64,000 bases of DNA, taken from assembly GCA_022494885.1 (NCBI GenBank), contig JAGVSM010003593.1, positions 1-64,000 of the forward strand. Direction: 5' to 3'. Shown one piece after another: positions 1 to 12,700 of the stretch. The first letter of the stretch is position 1; each line of letters starts with the position of its first letter. Source of the stretch: Micrasema longulum (Eukaryota; Arthropoda; Insecta; Trichoptera; Brachycentridae). The translations under genes were made by a program, and so were the position numbers. Under the pieces are notes generated by a model. The model was not told where the DNA came from and made no database searches. It worked only from the letters and a program-made list of their open reading frames with translations.

Positions 1-410
1 TAAATACTAACTCACCAGTTCTTCGGTATTAGACTCTCACACTTTTAAAAAAAAGCATCCAATTTCATTTGCTTTGATTGTTGCTTCCTTTCTTGCAGAG
101 TCATAGCATAAACTACACATATTTAAATATTCTTTTAATTTTAATAATAATAAAATAAAAAATATAATCCTGCCATTTTATTTTTCTTAAAAACAAAACG
201 AAAACTAACTCGGAAACACTTTCAGACACATAACAGGCTGCTCGCGTACACGGTAATAGAACAAAACAACGTGTAAAAGTGTGTCTGCTATTAGAATCAC
301 GGCGCCTATTGTTGTCTGGTGTTGGTCGAACTGGAGAATCCCACGCCGGCACTAACCGGTGTAATTGTAAATCGGCGTAAATCGAACAGGCGCAAAACGA
401 GGTTTACCTG
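1..410 (-). mobile_element. Terminal part of a TIR DNA transposon (same family as 30185-32035)
   Basis: This stretch is the reverse complement of the left ~410 bases of the element at 30185-32035. It ends at 410 with GGTTTACCTG, the complement of the terminal inverted repeat CAGGTAAAC. The rest of the element lies outside the window. The open frame here is not a recognisable protein. Confidence 0.7.
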
Positions 411-573
411 TACATATGCTTTTTTGGCTTAGTTTTATGGTCAAATAACAAATACATTTATATTTTTTTAAATATTGAACTTCCTCTTTGAATAATTAGC
501 ACCCTATATGCTACTAAGTTCGGAGTGGGAAAAGATTATGAATATTTAAAGTGTTACGGTTTCCGGTCTACAG

Positions 574-708
574 GTTACAGATGAGTTGTGGATCCTAACC
601 CTCTTCGAGCAGTGGTACGAAGAACAACTCGAACTGATCAGCACCTGGTTGGGCTTCCGACCTGCCTTACACCCACATCAGTGCGCTTGTCTGTCTATTA
701 TACTTAAG
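574..708 (+). CDS. Cadps: Cadps exon a (end of MUN region)
   Basis: The exon is bounded by the acceptor TCTACAG at 573 and the donor CTTAAG|gtaagg at 709. It is 135 bases, phase 0 at both ends, and encodes 45 residues starting VTDELWILTLFEQWYEEQ and ending SIILK. An internal ATG is not a start. The exon is more GC-rich than its flanks. Confidence 0.8.
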
Positions 709-3700
709 GTAAGGAATTATTATATATATTTGGGAAAGTTCCGTGGGCCTTGTGCTGGAGAGACGTGACATTTTGTCACTCGCTCGCATTGACGTATAAT
801 ATATACATAGAAGAAAATACTTTCAAAAGCAGTGACATGGAAACGTATCCATAGTTACTAAGTACTGTTTATTTACAACTGGTGCTAACTATTGACATGC
901 TAATAAGCGACGTGAGGTGTGTTTCAGTGGCGAACGGTAATTCTTTTTACAGGTAAGCTACAAAAATGATCATAAATTTGTTTTATTTATATATTTTACA
1001 GAAACATACAGTCAACAATGATTGGATGACATAATGAAGATAAGATTTAAAGAAAGACCAGTGAAGCTTCTAAATTAAAATTATACATAATAAATAATGG
1101 TTCAAGAAAAGGGTGTGTTTCTGTGTATTTGTATGAGAGGGTTTGCCAAAGATGAAACCGAGCTAGCAGAAGCCTTCAGACGGATAGAGTTGGAGAGTGA
1201 GGCTCTGGGTCTTAAAATAAATAAAAGTAAGACAAAGCTAATGATTGTAGACAGAGCTGGCAGTCTCCTAAGGAGAAGACAGATGCAAGACCTTTAACTG
1301 ATAGATGACTTTGTGTACCTCGGCTAGCTTATCTCCAACGACGGCAGTTGCAGACCTGAGATCGGTCGCAGGATTCAAATGACCAAAGAAGCAATGAACC
1401 GTTTAAAGAAGATTTGGCGAGATCGAGGTGTATCAATAAACACAAAAAAGCGGTTGATGGAAGCCCTGGTATTCTCCGTTTTCCTATATGGGGCTGAAAC
1501 GTGGACAATGCGTGCCTACGAGAGGAAGAGGATCGATCTGATTCGAGATGTGGTGTTGGAGAAGGCTGCTGCGTGTGCCTCAGACAGCCAGAAGGACGAA
1601 TGCATCGATACTGGAAGAGCTCCATATTACAACTCGTCTATCAGTGGTGTGTTTGAGAAGGATACTGTCTTTCTTTGGACATATTGCTAGACGTGAGCCA
1701 GACGATCTAGAAAAGGCAATAATGTCTCGCCGAGTTGAAGGTAGGAGAAGCCGGGGTAGATCCCATATAGATGGACTGACCAAATAAAGGTGGCTACGGG
1801 GCTAAAATTTGATGAGTCAGTACGTCGGGCTGAGGACAGACTGGAGTGGAACAGACTAATTAGAAGTGTTCATGGTGATCACGATCCTCAGCATTAAGGG
1901 ACCGACTTGGAAGAAGTATGAGAGGGTGTGTACACGTGTGTTTGCGTGTATTTGTGTGGGAGTAAGTGTTCTGTCGCTCAATCACAAATAACTATCGACG
2001 TGCTAATAAGTGACGTGATAACAACTTCTCACCATGGTTGTTTATCGTATTCGCAATCACAATGCAACGTCCGTGAACACCTAATATTAAATGTCAAAAT
2101 ATTTACGTTTCGCGACGTATAATCCTACTGCGCAATCACGTATTTGAATTTCAGTGGTGTAAATATGGAAAATATTCCAAAACTGCGATTTTTATTTATT
2201 TACAATTTATTATTTATCATGCTATTTATTGCATTTAGCCGGCGGTTGGCCAGCCAAATGTCAAGAAAAGCAGTCGCCATAGTAATTGTAATTTAATTTT
2301 CACTTTTTAGTATTAGATACTCCTTACTATTTTGCAAATGCAATATATTGTATTATAATTATTTAACATTAATACAGTAATCAACAGAGATGAAGAACAT
2401 TTAAGAAAGGTAATGAAGAAGTCTAGGCATCTACGGGGCTTATGACCTGTCATTGGCTGGTTTAAGTGGCCATTTTACACACTGTGTAAAATTCACCATT
2501 CTTCCCATATTTGAACATCTATATTCCTTCCATTCTTTCATCTGTTGATGTTTGTGAAGTTAAAGAGCTGAAACCCTTATTTATGCGGGTGAGATTCATC
2601 TAATTGAATTATTTCACCTACACACTAGGCAACGCCTGAAAATTTTATTTTTTCAGTTTCTATACTCCTACATGGACCAGGTGGATTTATCTGAATAAAT
2701 CCTCCTTGTTATAATTATTTTTTATAGTAAACGCCAATTTACGCCAGTGAACTATATTTATTTACGAGAAAAACAAAAAACAAACCGACACGAGCGTTGA
2801 CTTAGAGATTACACACGCGTTGACTTATGACTGCGATAACTTAAGCATGTTCATTATTCAACAATTTTTGATTATGTCCAAATACTTCACAAAAGTCAAC
2901 AGATGGAAGAGTTGAGGAAATGTGGATGTTCAAACATGGGCAGAATGGTGAATGTTACACAGTGTGTAAAGTGGCCACTCAAACCAGCCAATGACAGGTC
3001 ATAAGCCCTGTAAATGCCTAGACTTCCATATTCCCTTCTCAAAATTTTTTCCCTCTCTGTTGAAATGAATTTAAATATGTTCATTGTTGTTCATTGTGAC
3101 CGTTCAAATGCTTAGCATGTTTTTAAGCACGTCGATAGTTAATTGTGATTGAGCTACAGGGCTGATTAACTTATTCAACGAGCATGTATATGTCACCAAA
3201 AATTTAAATATGCTCATTTATTTAATTTTTGTTTTTTTTTAATCTTAAAGTAGGGCACACATATCATACATATTGTTATGTGTGTTCTAATAATAACATT
3301 GCAAATATATTTAATTTATAAATTGTTTATCACATATGTCTTGACCATTATTTTAAATTTTGATATGTTTTTTTCTTCATAAATATTTTTTTCCATTTCG
3401 TAATACTTTTAATTGCTTTAAATAAAATTGAATTTTGTGACTTTGCCTTTTTCCTAAATGGAAGTCTAATTTTGTTCTTTTCTCTAGTATTGTGATCGTG
3501 TTCATGCTGGTTCCGATCAATTTTTTTCCAAAATTCTGTTTTTTATTAGAGTTTATAATTTTATGAACAAATATCATTGTATTGTAAAATATTCTTTGTT
3601 TATATGTTAATAATTTCATTTCATTTACCATCGACTTTACCCTCGTGTATCTGTTTTTCTTCAAAATGATTCTAAAGGCTTTATTTTGTAATACAGTTAG

Positions 3701-6700
3701 TTTATCTATGTTTCCTTTGTTTGATAAAAATAAAACGCTACTACAGTAGTTAACGTGTGGTTCAATAATTGCTTTGTAAATAGTTTTGCAAGAGTCCTTA
3801 TCATTAATCATTTATCTAGGGCAAATCTGTCCATTCTCAAAGGAAAAGTGGAAAGTTTTTCTTAACAGTACACGAGATCAGACCAGTTTATTTAAGATTT
3901 TAATATCTCGTATGGAAATTGAAATACACATGATAATTATTGAAATAAGATGATTGTTTTTTTTTTTTTTGTTTCCAGAAAATGTACAGTGATTTTGAGC
4001 TGCAGGGCGTAATAGATGACAAACTGCACTGCAAGTCCTACACCAAAGTATCCACGCGGATGCAGGCTGAGGAGGCCACCTGTTCCCTCATCATGGCGCA
4101 GAGAGGAGATGATCAGTAAGTCATTGGTCCATTAATATAACAGCTGTATCACTCCTGCGTTAATATCTCACAATATAAATTGAATGTCTGTTACGTGAGC
4201 AACCAGCGCTGAACGGAAGAGGTCTGAGCACCCAGTCCGTGGAGTAGTACATTTTTTTTTTTTTTTTTTTTTATTTAAATTTTTTTTTGAGTAAAAATAA
4301 ACCATAATAACATATCAATGAAATACATATTAATAGAAAAATAGTAAACAAAATAAAAAACAAAAAACAGCAAGGCTGATTTGCAGCAAATAGTCTCTAA
4401 AATGTATGATGTATGCCTGGAGAGCGAATTGGCGATGAACGAAAGTAAGTCAAAAGTGATGGTATTTGAAAGGGATAGTGAGGTTACTGACTGCATAATA
4501 AATGTAAACAACGAATGTCAAGTAGAAGAATTTGTGTATCTGGGAAGCATGTTTTCAAGAGATGGAAGAGTAGAAAAAGATGTTGAAAGAAGAGTGAATG
4601 CGGGCAACAAAATGAACGGAGCACTAAGCACAGTAATTTCTAATAAAAATATGTCAATCGAAGCTAAACTGGCAGTGCACAACGGAGTTTTAGTCCCAAC
4701 ACTTATGTATGGAAGTGAAACATGGAACTGGCAGAGGAAGGATGAAAGCCGAGTGAACGCGGTTGAAATGCGATCTCTTAGACGAATGTGTGGGAAATCA
4801 ATGTATGACAGGGTTAACGAATGATGAAATCAGGCGAGAGTGTAAATCTGAGACAAGTATAATTGATAAGATTAAGAAAGGGTCTCTGAGATGGTTTGGT
4901 CACGTAGAACGAATGGACGACGAGAGAATGGTAAAACAAGTATATATGGCAAAAATGAACGGCAACGTTAGACGAGGACGACCAAGGAAGACGTGGCATG
5001 ATCAGATAAACCAAAATCTTAAGTCTGGTCATGTCAAAAGCAGACAGAACCGAAGGGCATGTATGACAAGATGTATGAATGTGGAAGAAGCTAGGAATGT
5101 ATGCCAGGATAGACGTGTGTGGTGGTCCATTCTCTCTGCCTACCCCTACGGGGAAATGGCGTGATGGTAGTAGTAGTAAACAAAAAATTCCACAAAGGCA
5201 TGGCCTGTTCGTGGGTATACAAGAAAATGTTCATGAATTTTTGCTCCTATAATAAATAATGAACAGTTATAATATTTTTGTATAACATAAGAAAGAAAAA
5301 ATAAAATATTCTGTAAAAGATAATATGTTTTTTTATAGTAATTAAAAAAGGAAATAAAAAATATTTTTAAAAAACACAAAAATATTCCTTATTATTAAAG
5401 GGCAACAAAATAAATCACGTAAAAAAAGAGTTAATATCTTTAGTTTGAATCCAGGATAGTGCGTGTTTTGTAAAAGAAGAAAAATGTTGAAAGTTTGGAA
5501 TCAATGAAATATTTTCAGTAAAAAAAGAATGAAACATTTTTGGGCCTATAAAATATGCATGTCTCTGTGCGAGCCTCGTTTTACAATGTGGTATTTCTAA
5601 CACGCGATTCCTTCTTTGACTTGATCTATTTGAATGACTTGTAAATAAATTTTGGTTCTTAAAAATATATTTTAAACATTGAAAACAATATATTTGTCTT
5701 AGATCTTATTTGTTAGTACGGGCAGCCTGGCGTTGTTCAACTCTGTTGTTTGCAGCCAGATAAGCCATAAATTATAATGTACGACTCTGTATATCACATT
5801 TGCGATATTGCACTTTATAATTGTCATCACATTAAGGCTGTAGTCTGGTAAAACGCTCGCAAAATTAGGAAATCATACAATTTTGCCATTTTAAAACTTT
5901 GTATCCCGGAGCCGTGTGAACACGTGATTATATAACCACGCATTGTGTCCCGGTCCCGCGTTTTCATGTGATTTACCAGCTGTTCAAAAAAGTGCATTTT
6001 ATTGACATCCAGTGACTTTTGCTGCTGGTAAACAACGTGAAAACACGGGACCGGGACAACGCGTGGTTATTATAATCACGTGTTTACACGGCTCCGGGAT
6101 ACAGAGCACAAAAAAAGGAGTGAGACGCTGTAGGTATATTTTTTTATTTTTTTTTATTTATTTCTTAAGTTAGCTTATATTAAAACTAATATAAACTATT
6201 ATGTACATTTACATCATCTATATAAATTTACATTTACTTACAGTAACTTATACATTTATTTTTAAATTCTTTCAGACACTTTTCATTCTTCATACATTCA
6301 GGCATCTCATCATACATTTTGAAACCCTTATACATCAAACAATTTTGCGACTCAGCTCTTTTCAATAATGGTAGTCTTATTTTATCTTTTTGTCTAGTAG
6401 CATATTCATGACAATTTTTGTTTAAGACAACTTTATCCTTAAAATATTTTGGTAATTTATCGTGAAAAAATTTATGTTTAAATATCAACATATTAAATTT
6501 AAGTCTCCTTCTTACAGATAACCATTTTAGTTCATCTCTCACTTTTTTTACATTGCTATATTTATTTTTCTTAAGAACTATTCTCATCGCTTTATTTTGT
6601 AAAATTTCTAGTTTATTTAAATTTCCTTCGTTTGCTAAAAATAATATTGTTGAGCAGTAATCTATATATGGAAGAATGATTGTTTTGTAAATTAGTTCTG

Positions 6701-9700
6701 CAGTATCTTTATTTAATTTATTTCTCAATCTACTAAGGAAAAATATTTTTTTTGATATTTTTTTTATTAACGTGTTCAAAATTTGCATTTAATGTCAATT
6801 TTGAATCAAGTATTATCCCCAAATATTTCATTTCATTAACCTTTTCTATGGTTTCATTATCAATAAGTACATTCATCCTTGGGTTTGGCTTTTTCCTTCC
6901 TAACTCCATGTATTTTGTTTTCCAACATAAAGCTGAAGTTTATTAATTTTGAGCCACTCAGATATTCTGTTTAAGTCCTCGTTTAATTTTTGTAAAGTCT
7001 CTGTATATTTTTCTCCCGCTATATAGATTAATGTATCATCAGCAAATAATTGTAGTTTGCAGTGTTTTATTATATTGTGATGTCGTTTATATTTATTATA
7101 AATAAAATTGGTCCTAGAACTGATCCGAACATCGCAATGTGGCTCTCCATAAAGGCCAATGTTGGCAAAACTATCATACAAAAATGACTTATTTAATTGT
7201 TTCAAATAAATATGAGAAGTTAAAATGGATTTGACCTCGTATTTTCATAATTATGACACGTTTAAGAAACCCTTCACAAAGCATGAAATTTCACAAAAAT
7301 GGGCCGGGCACAGGGTAATTCTATGTGTATTCGGCCGGTATTTAAAGTGTTAAAACGAATGTTTATTTTTAATCGCGCAATAATAAAATTATAAAAAAAC
7401 ATAATTTAGATAAAAACAATATTTTTTTAAAAGGTATTTCTGTTTAAAAAATATATAATGAAATTGAACATGTTAAATACTTAGGACTAGCAATAGACCG
7501 ACAATTAACATGGACAATTCATATCAACAATTTAATTAGCAAAGTGGCGACATTATCGAGTCTTTTTATGAAAATCAAAAATTTTGTTCCAAAAACGGAA
7601 AAAATTCTAATGTATGAAGCCTATGTAAAAACTAAGATATGTTATACGCAACTACTATGGGGAGCAGGATATCAAAATGACATAAACAGACTACAAAGAC
7701 AACAAAATAAAATATTAAAGTTGGTATATGACCTTCCCTATTTAACTGCAACTAGAGAAATTTTTAAACAAACTAAGCAATTAAATATAACTGAACTCTT
7801 TCAACTAGAATCATTAAAATTTATCCATAAATTAGCCACTAATGTAATTGTAGACGAAGAACTAAAACTTGTAAAAAAGTGTAGTCAACATGGACATAAT
7901 ACGAGAATATCAGACAAATACCATATGCAACTTTCTAAAACAAGACAAGGACAATCAAGACTAATGAACCAGGGACTGAAATTATACAATAAACTACCCG
8001 ACAAAACTAAACAAAAGACTCAGACAAACTTTTCAAAAGACGTGAAAAATATTATTTTGAACAACAGAGTATGATTGGAAAATGTATATATTATTCTATG
8101 TAAAATGAATGTAATAATCCGTAAGGGTTTATAAATAAATTTTCAAAAAAAAATAATACTTATCGTTTTCGGTAAGGGCAGGTCTAAAAAACGTAAATAA
8201 GATGTTGTTATAAATTAAATATTACCACCAGAATTATCTTCTTTTTTTAAAAATGAGAATACAATTCTATAAAAAAAATTTCAACTAAAATATTTCAATT
8301 TTTTTTTTTTTTTGAAGTATTACCGATGGCATAATTTTACGTAGAAATAAAGAAAAAGGTCACAAAAATGTATGTGATTTAAAATGCTTGTATTTCTTTT
8401 CAAAAACAAAAAACTAAAATTTTGTTTCAACCACTTTCATGTTCAAGTTATTATCTTTAAATTAAAATAAAAAAATTAGTTCAATACTTAGTCTTTATTG
8501 AGATCCCAGATACCTAAGTTAAGTCTAAATTTGAAATGGCGTAATCTGCCGGTCTAAAAGTAATTATATTTTCTGAATATTTTTTAACAGAAATACATTT
8601 AAAAATATTGTTTTTGTCTAATATATGTTTTTTTATTTTTTTATTATAGCGCAATTAAAAAAAAAATAGTTTTAAAATGGCAAAATCGTATCATGTTTTC
8701 ATTTTGCGTGCGTTTTACCAGACTACAAAACGAAATAATACGGACCAAAATGGACACCAAGTCATTGGAACAAAAGGCATAATAGTACTACACACGTGCG
8801 TTTCCAGAAACTATCTACCAGCCAGCGGGCCACATGGCGACGGTATCTACCTACTGTCTACAAAAGCTTCTCTTCGGACATCTATCTCCCTTTGTTAACC
8901 ATGGAGTTGAAACAGTGTTTGATTTATTTCGTTTTTTATTCCTTACTTCTTGGCATGAATACTTGACCAATTTACTACCTTAATCTATTTTTTATAAATT
9001 TATTGATATTGATTTAACTTTGCTGGAATTCCTCTCGTCGTAGCTGCACGATGATTGGTTATCTAGCTTTCATATATCAACTTTAAAATACCTAAATTTT
9101 GTAAACGGGGTCTAGAATTCCAATCGTCTATGCGCTTAGTAGCTGCAAGGCGTGTTGTAATCTTACTCCTTTTCACTCTTCATATTATTATTTTTTTTTA
9201 ATACACTAAATTTATTTGTCAATTTTTAAAATGTGTAAATGGGGGCTAAATTTCTAACTGTCTATGCGCTCTGTAGCTGCAAGACGTCCTGTAATCTAGC
9301 TCCTATCTGTTATAATTATTTTTTGATCTTAATTGAAAACGAGAAACTAGAATCCCAACCGTCCATGCGCTCTGTAGCTGCAAGACGTACTGGGATATTT
9401 ATTAATTGTACAGCGCCCTTGAGGTGATTTTCACAAAAATGGCGCTTTATAAATTATCCAACTATATATATATATACATACAGCCTTAACGACCCAGTAA
9501 AAACATACCCAAAAACAGTTATCAAGACAGTTATCAAGGTCTTCCCATTAGTTTCTCTCTTGATGAAAATCGAGTTGCTTTATTTATTTACATTTTCATA
9601 AGCCGCGATTTTAATTTAGCTTAACTCAACTGTTTTCATTGTCCATTTCAGTTCGGCAAATTATACAGGGGGTTTATGTTCGATATTTTCATTCTTACGT

Positions 9701-12700
9701 GCGGCCAAATTGCGTTTACTCAAACAATCTAGTTACAAAAATCCATCACCACTACGGAATTTGTAGCAAATGCGCTACCGTGCTGTGGTTCCGCTGTTCG
9801 CCACTGAAACATAACCCCGTCCACTGGTTGTGAGGCAGTGGAGGCTAGGAGACCCGGTTGCGTCGCGTCTAAGCCCGAGATGTCCTCAGAAGGGCCTCTT
9901 ACTTCGGTTCAAAGGGTCCAATCGCAGTCGTCAGGAACCCGTAGGAAGAGTAGTCCGGAATCGAAGCCCAGGGTGACGCGAAGGCATCGAGCGAAGTGAA
10001 GTGAAGCCAAGAAGAAGCCCCAGGGAGTAGAGAGTAGAGATGAGTAAAAGCTAAACGGCAGAAAAGAAGCGAGCGTTTATTTCAAAACTACATCTCAAAA
10101 ACGTAAGTGCTGCGTGTCGCGACACGTGAGCCCAGGCCACCGTTTACTGCGTGGAAGAAGAGAGGGCGATAGAGGAGGCCGCCTGCCTGCTCTAGCCATG
10201 TCACTCCCTCCAAGTTTACAGACTCCTCCTCATCCAGCTACCATACCGCGCAACGCTAAACAATACAAATTCTAAATAACTTTTCTTAAATGCCTTGGTA
10301 TGGAAAAAACCACCCCGTAGATAACATATACTAGTCTTTGCTAAGGGGAAGCACATTCCTAACACATACCGAAGTCCCTAATTCTGGCTATATATTGTAA
10401 CGTGGTGGCGGTCACTCTCCGTAGTCGACGTCAACATAAATTTGAATTATTACCACCATTACCTTCATCTCTTCAATCCGGGCCTCATGTCTGAGGATGG
10501 TGATTACGCCTGACTCCAGGCATGGCTCTTTTGTGGACAGTCTCCCTCCATCTGGAACGGTCTTGTGCTCTTCTATAGGCATTCGTCAGTGATGATTCTG
10601 ATAACTCAGTGACTGTGCCGCTCCACCTTGTCGGTTGATGTCCACGCAACCTTGTCCCTTCGACACTTCCCAGGAGAATAGTTTTCTCCAAACTATCGGA
10701 ATCTCCCCTGGAAATGTGCCCAAAAAACTGCAGGATTCTTTTCTCGCACATGGATATCACCTTCTTGGATATATTACCTTCATATAAGTCACCAAAATAT
10801 TAATTTCTTAATCGTGAAATTAACTCCGCTTATTTTCAGGTTATTAACAACTTTGATTTTATCTTGTCACTGTGAAAGAATTGTTGGTACAAACACTACT
10901 TCCTTTTGTGGAAAGGACATTGCAAAATAATAGTCCAGTCAGAGACATTTGGCTCTTTGGAAATAAGTAGTTATCACCTTGACTTGAGAAATGACAGTAA
11001 ATGGGGTTATGTATTTATTTACAGGGGAGAAGATGGTTCTGACGACGGAGCCAAAGGAAAATCAAGACTGGAAGCCCTCACTGAAGATGGGAAATTAGGA
11101 AATGTAACAGCTGTTGTTGGAAAGGTAAAACAATTTCAGTGTAATTGTGCTTAGCTGGAAACTAATAAAATATAATTATATCAAGTAAATTTATATTTTG
11201 AAACAGAGTTATCTTTTAATCTGTCTTCATTGGAGAAACGCAGAACTGAGATGGACATTATATGCATTTTCAAAATACTTAATGCTGTAAGTGATGTCCC
11301 ATCTCTGTTGCAATCAATTTCTTTTCATGTTCCCAGCGTCACCAGAAGTCAAAATTTGCTTATCATTAAATCTTCCAAGAGCAACTTATGTTTTTATGCC
11401 CCAATATCCAGAATGTGTAGATCAGTCGATTTGTCACACAACTTGGAATTCTTTGGGATAGATCTTTGCTTTGATAGATCGGCTTTACGTAAATCTCAAT
11501 TTGTTGCGACAGAGAGAAAACATTTGTAGGAAGGGAATACGAAAGTCTAGGCAGGGCTTATGACCTGTACTTGGCTGGTTCGTAAGTAATATATTAACAG
11601 AACGCTTTTTAGGTTCCCCTGTCAAAAAGTTAATTGATAGTTACGCGGTATTGCAGTATCACCAACGATATGTTGCGTTATAGGGAAGTTCAGTGCTATG
11701 GGAAATTGGAAGGAAAAATTATTTCTTACACTTGGTAAAAATTAAAGCATTTTATGGTACGTTGAATTTTCTCCAAAATGTATGAAAAAATTAATAAAAA
11801 TAGTCTTAATAAAAACGAACTACAGCGTTATTATATATTGTGATAGATTTCCGGTGTCTGGCAGCCATTTTTTCCAACGTTTAGTGTATTTTAACGCTAC
11901 GGGGCTCCTATTTGAAATGTCAGCAGAACTCACCGACGAGAACTTGTGACGTCACAGGCGGAGTAATTTCAAAATAACGAAACTTAAAAAAATTTAGCAA
12001 TGATAATCATCATCATCATTCCCTTTCTGCACCTATGGTACATAGGGCACTGCATTGGTACACCAATCTCAGCGTATATTAATAATTTCTGTCACATGAA
12101 GGTAAAATTATCAGTCTAACGCTTCAGGTACCAGTTCAGGGACTATGAAATATTCTGGTGTGAAAATACCCTTTAAATAAATATTTCATATCAACTATGT
12201 CGGGAGTCGAACCCGAGACCTCTTGCATGGCAGGCAAACGCGCTGACCATTACACCACGAGGCCAACAAGCAATGAAAATACGATATATATTTTTTATTT
12301 ATTTTTTAATTTTGTCTTCTTGATTTATCAATATATCATGAAAATTATAAATCACACCTCAGCGTTTGATAAGTGACAGGACGCCGTAAATGTTAACAAA
12401 CGACACATAGAAAAGGAAGCTATCTACAATACTCTATAAAATCCATAGACATTGATGAAAAAAAATCCAATGACGTCACAAAACATCCGAAGACGTCATA
12501 CTTGATGACGTCACGAATTGTTTGTTTTGGCATCATTCAAATTACTAGAATTTGATCCTTTATATCTCCCTTATTTCTCAACAGATTAAAATAAGAATAG
12601 TACCGATCGGCTTGTGATTTTTTAGATTAATTTATTAGCCAATAAAAAATCCATGATAATTGCCTATTCTGTCATCAAATGAAGTTGTCATTTTGAGTAG

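Larger units (their letters stand above)
1972..3157 (+). mobile_element. MITE copy (family of 16841-17425) split by two Rep385 insertions
   Basis: The left end CGCTCAATCACAAATAACT at 1975 and the right end AGTTAATTGTGATTGAGC near 3138-3155 are the terminal inverted repeats of the 585-bp MITE at 16841. The body (1990-2352, 2721-2850, 3089-3130) aligns with that copy in reverse orientation. It is interrupted by Rep385 copies at 2365-2708 and about 2859-3076. Confidence 0.75.
5840..8726. mobile_element. TIR-bounded DNA element filled by nested insertions
   Basis: A 59-base segment at 5840-5898 starting GTAGTCTGGTAAAACGC recurs inverted at 8668-8726, ending GCGTTTTACCAGACTAC, with a few mismatches. 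Inside lie a foldback (5901-6102) and two LINE fragments (6150-7240 minus, 7455-8150 plus). No transposase is visible, so it was probably non-autonomous. Confidence 0.65.

Noticed and set aside
4263..4281. Poly-T runs as transcription terminators
   Set aside because: Bacterial-type terminator logic does not apply; these are A-rich tails or simple AT tracts in insect DNA.
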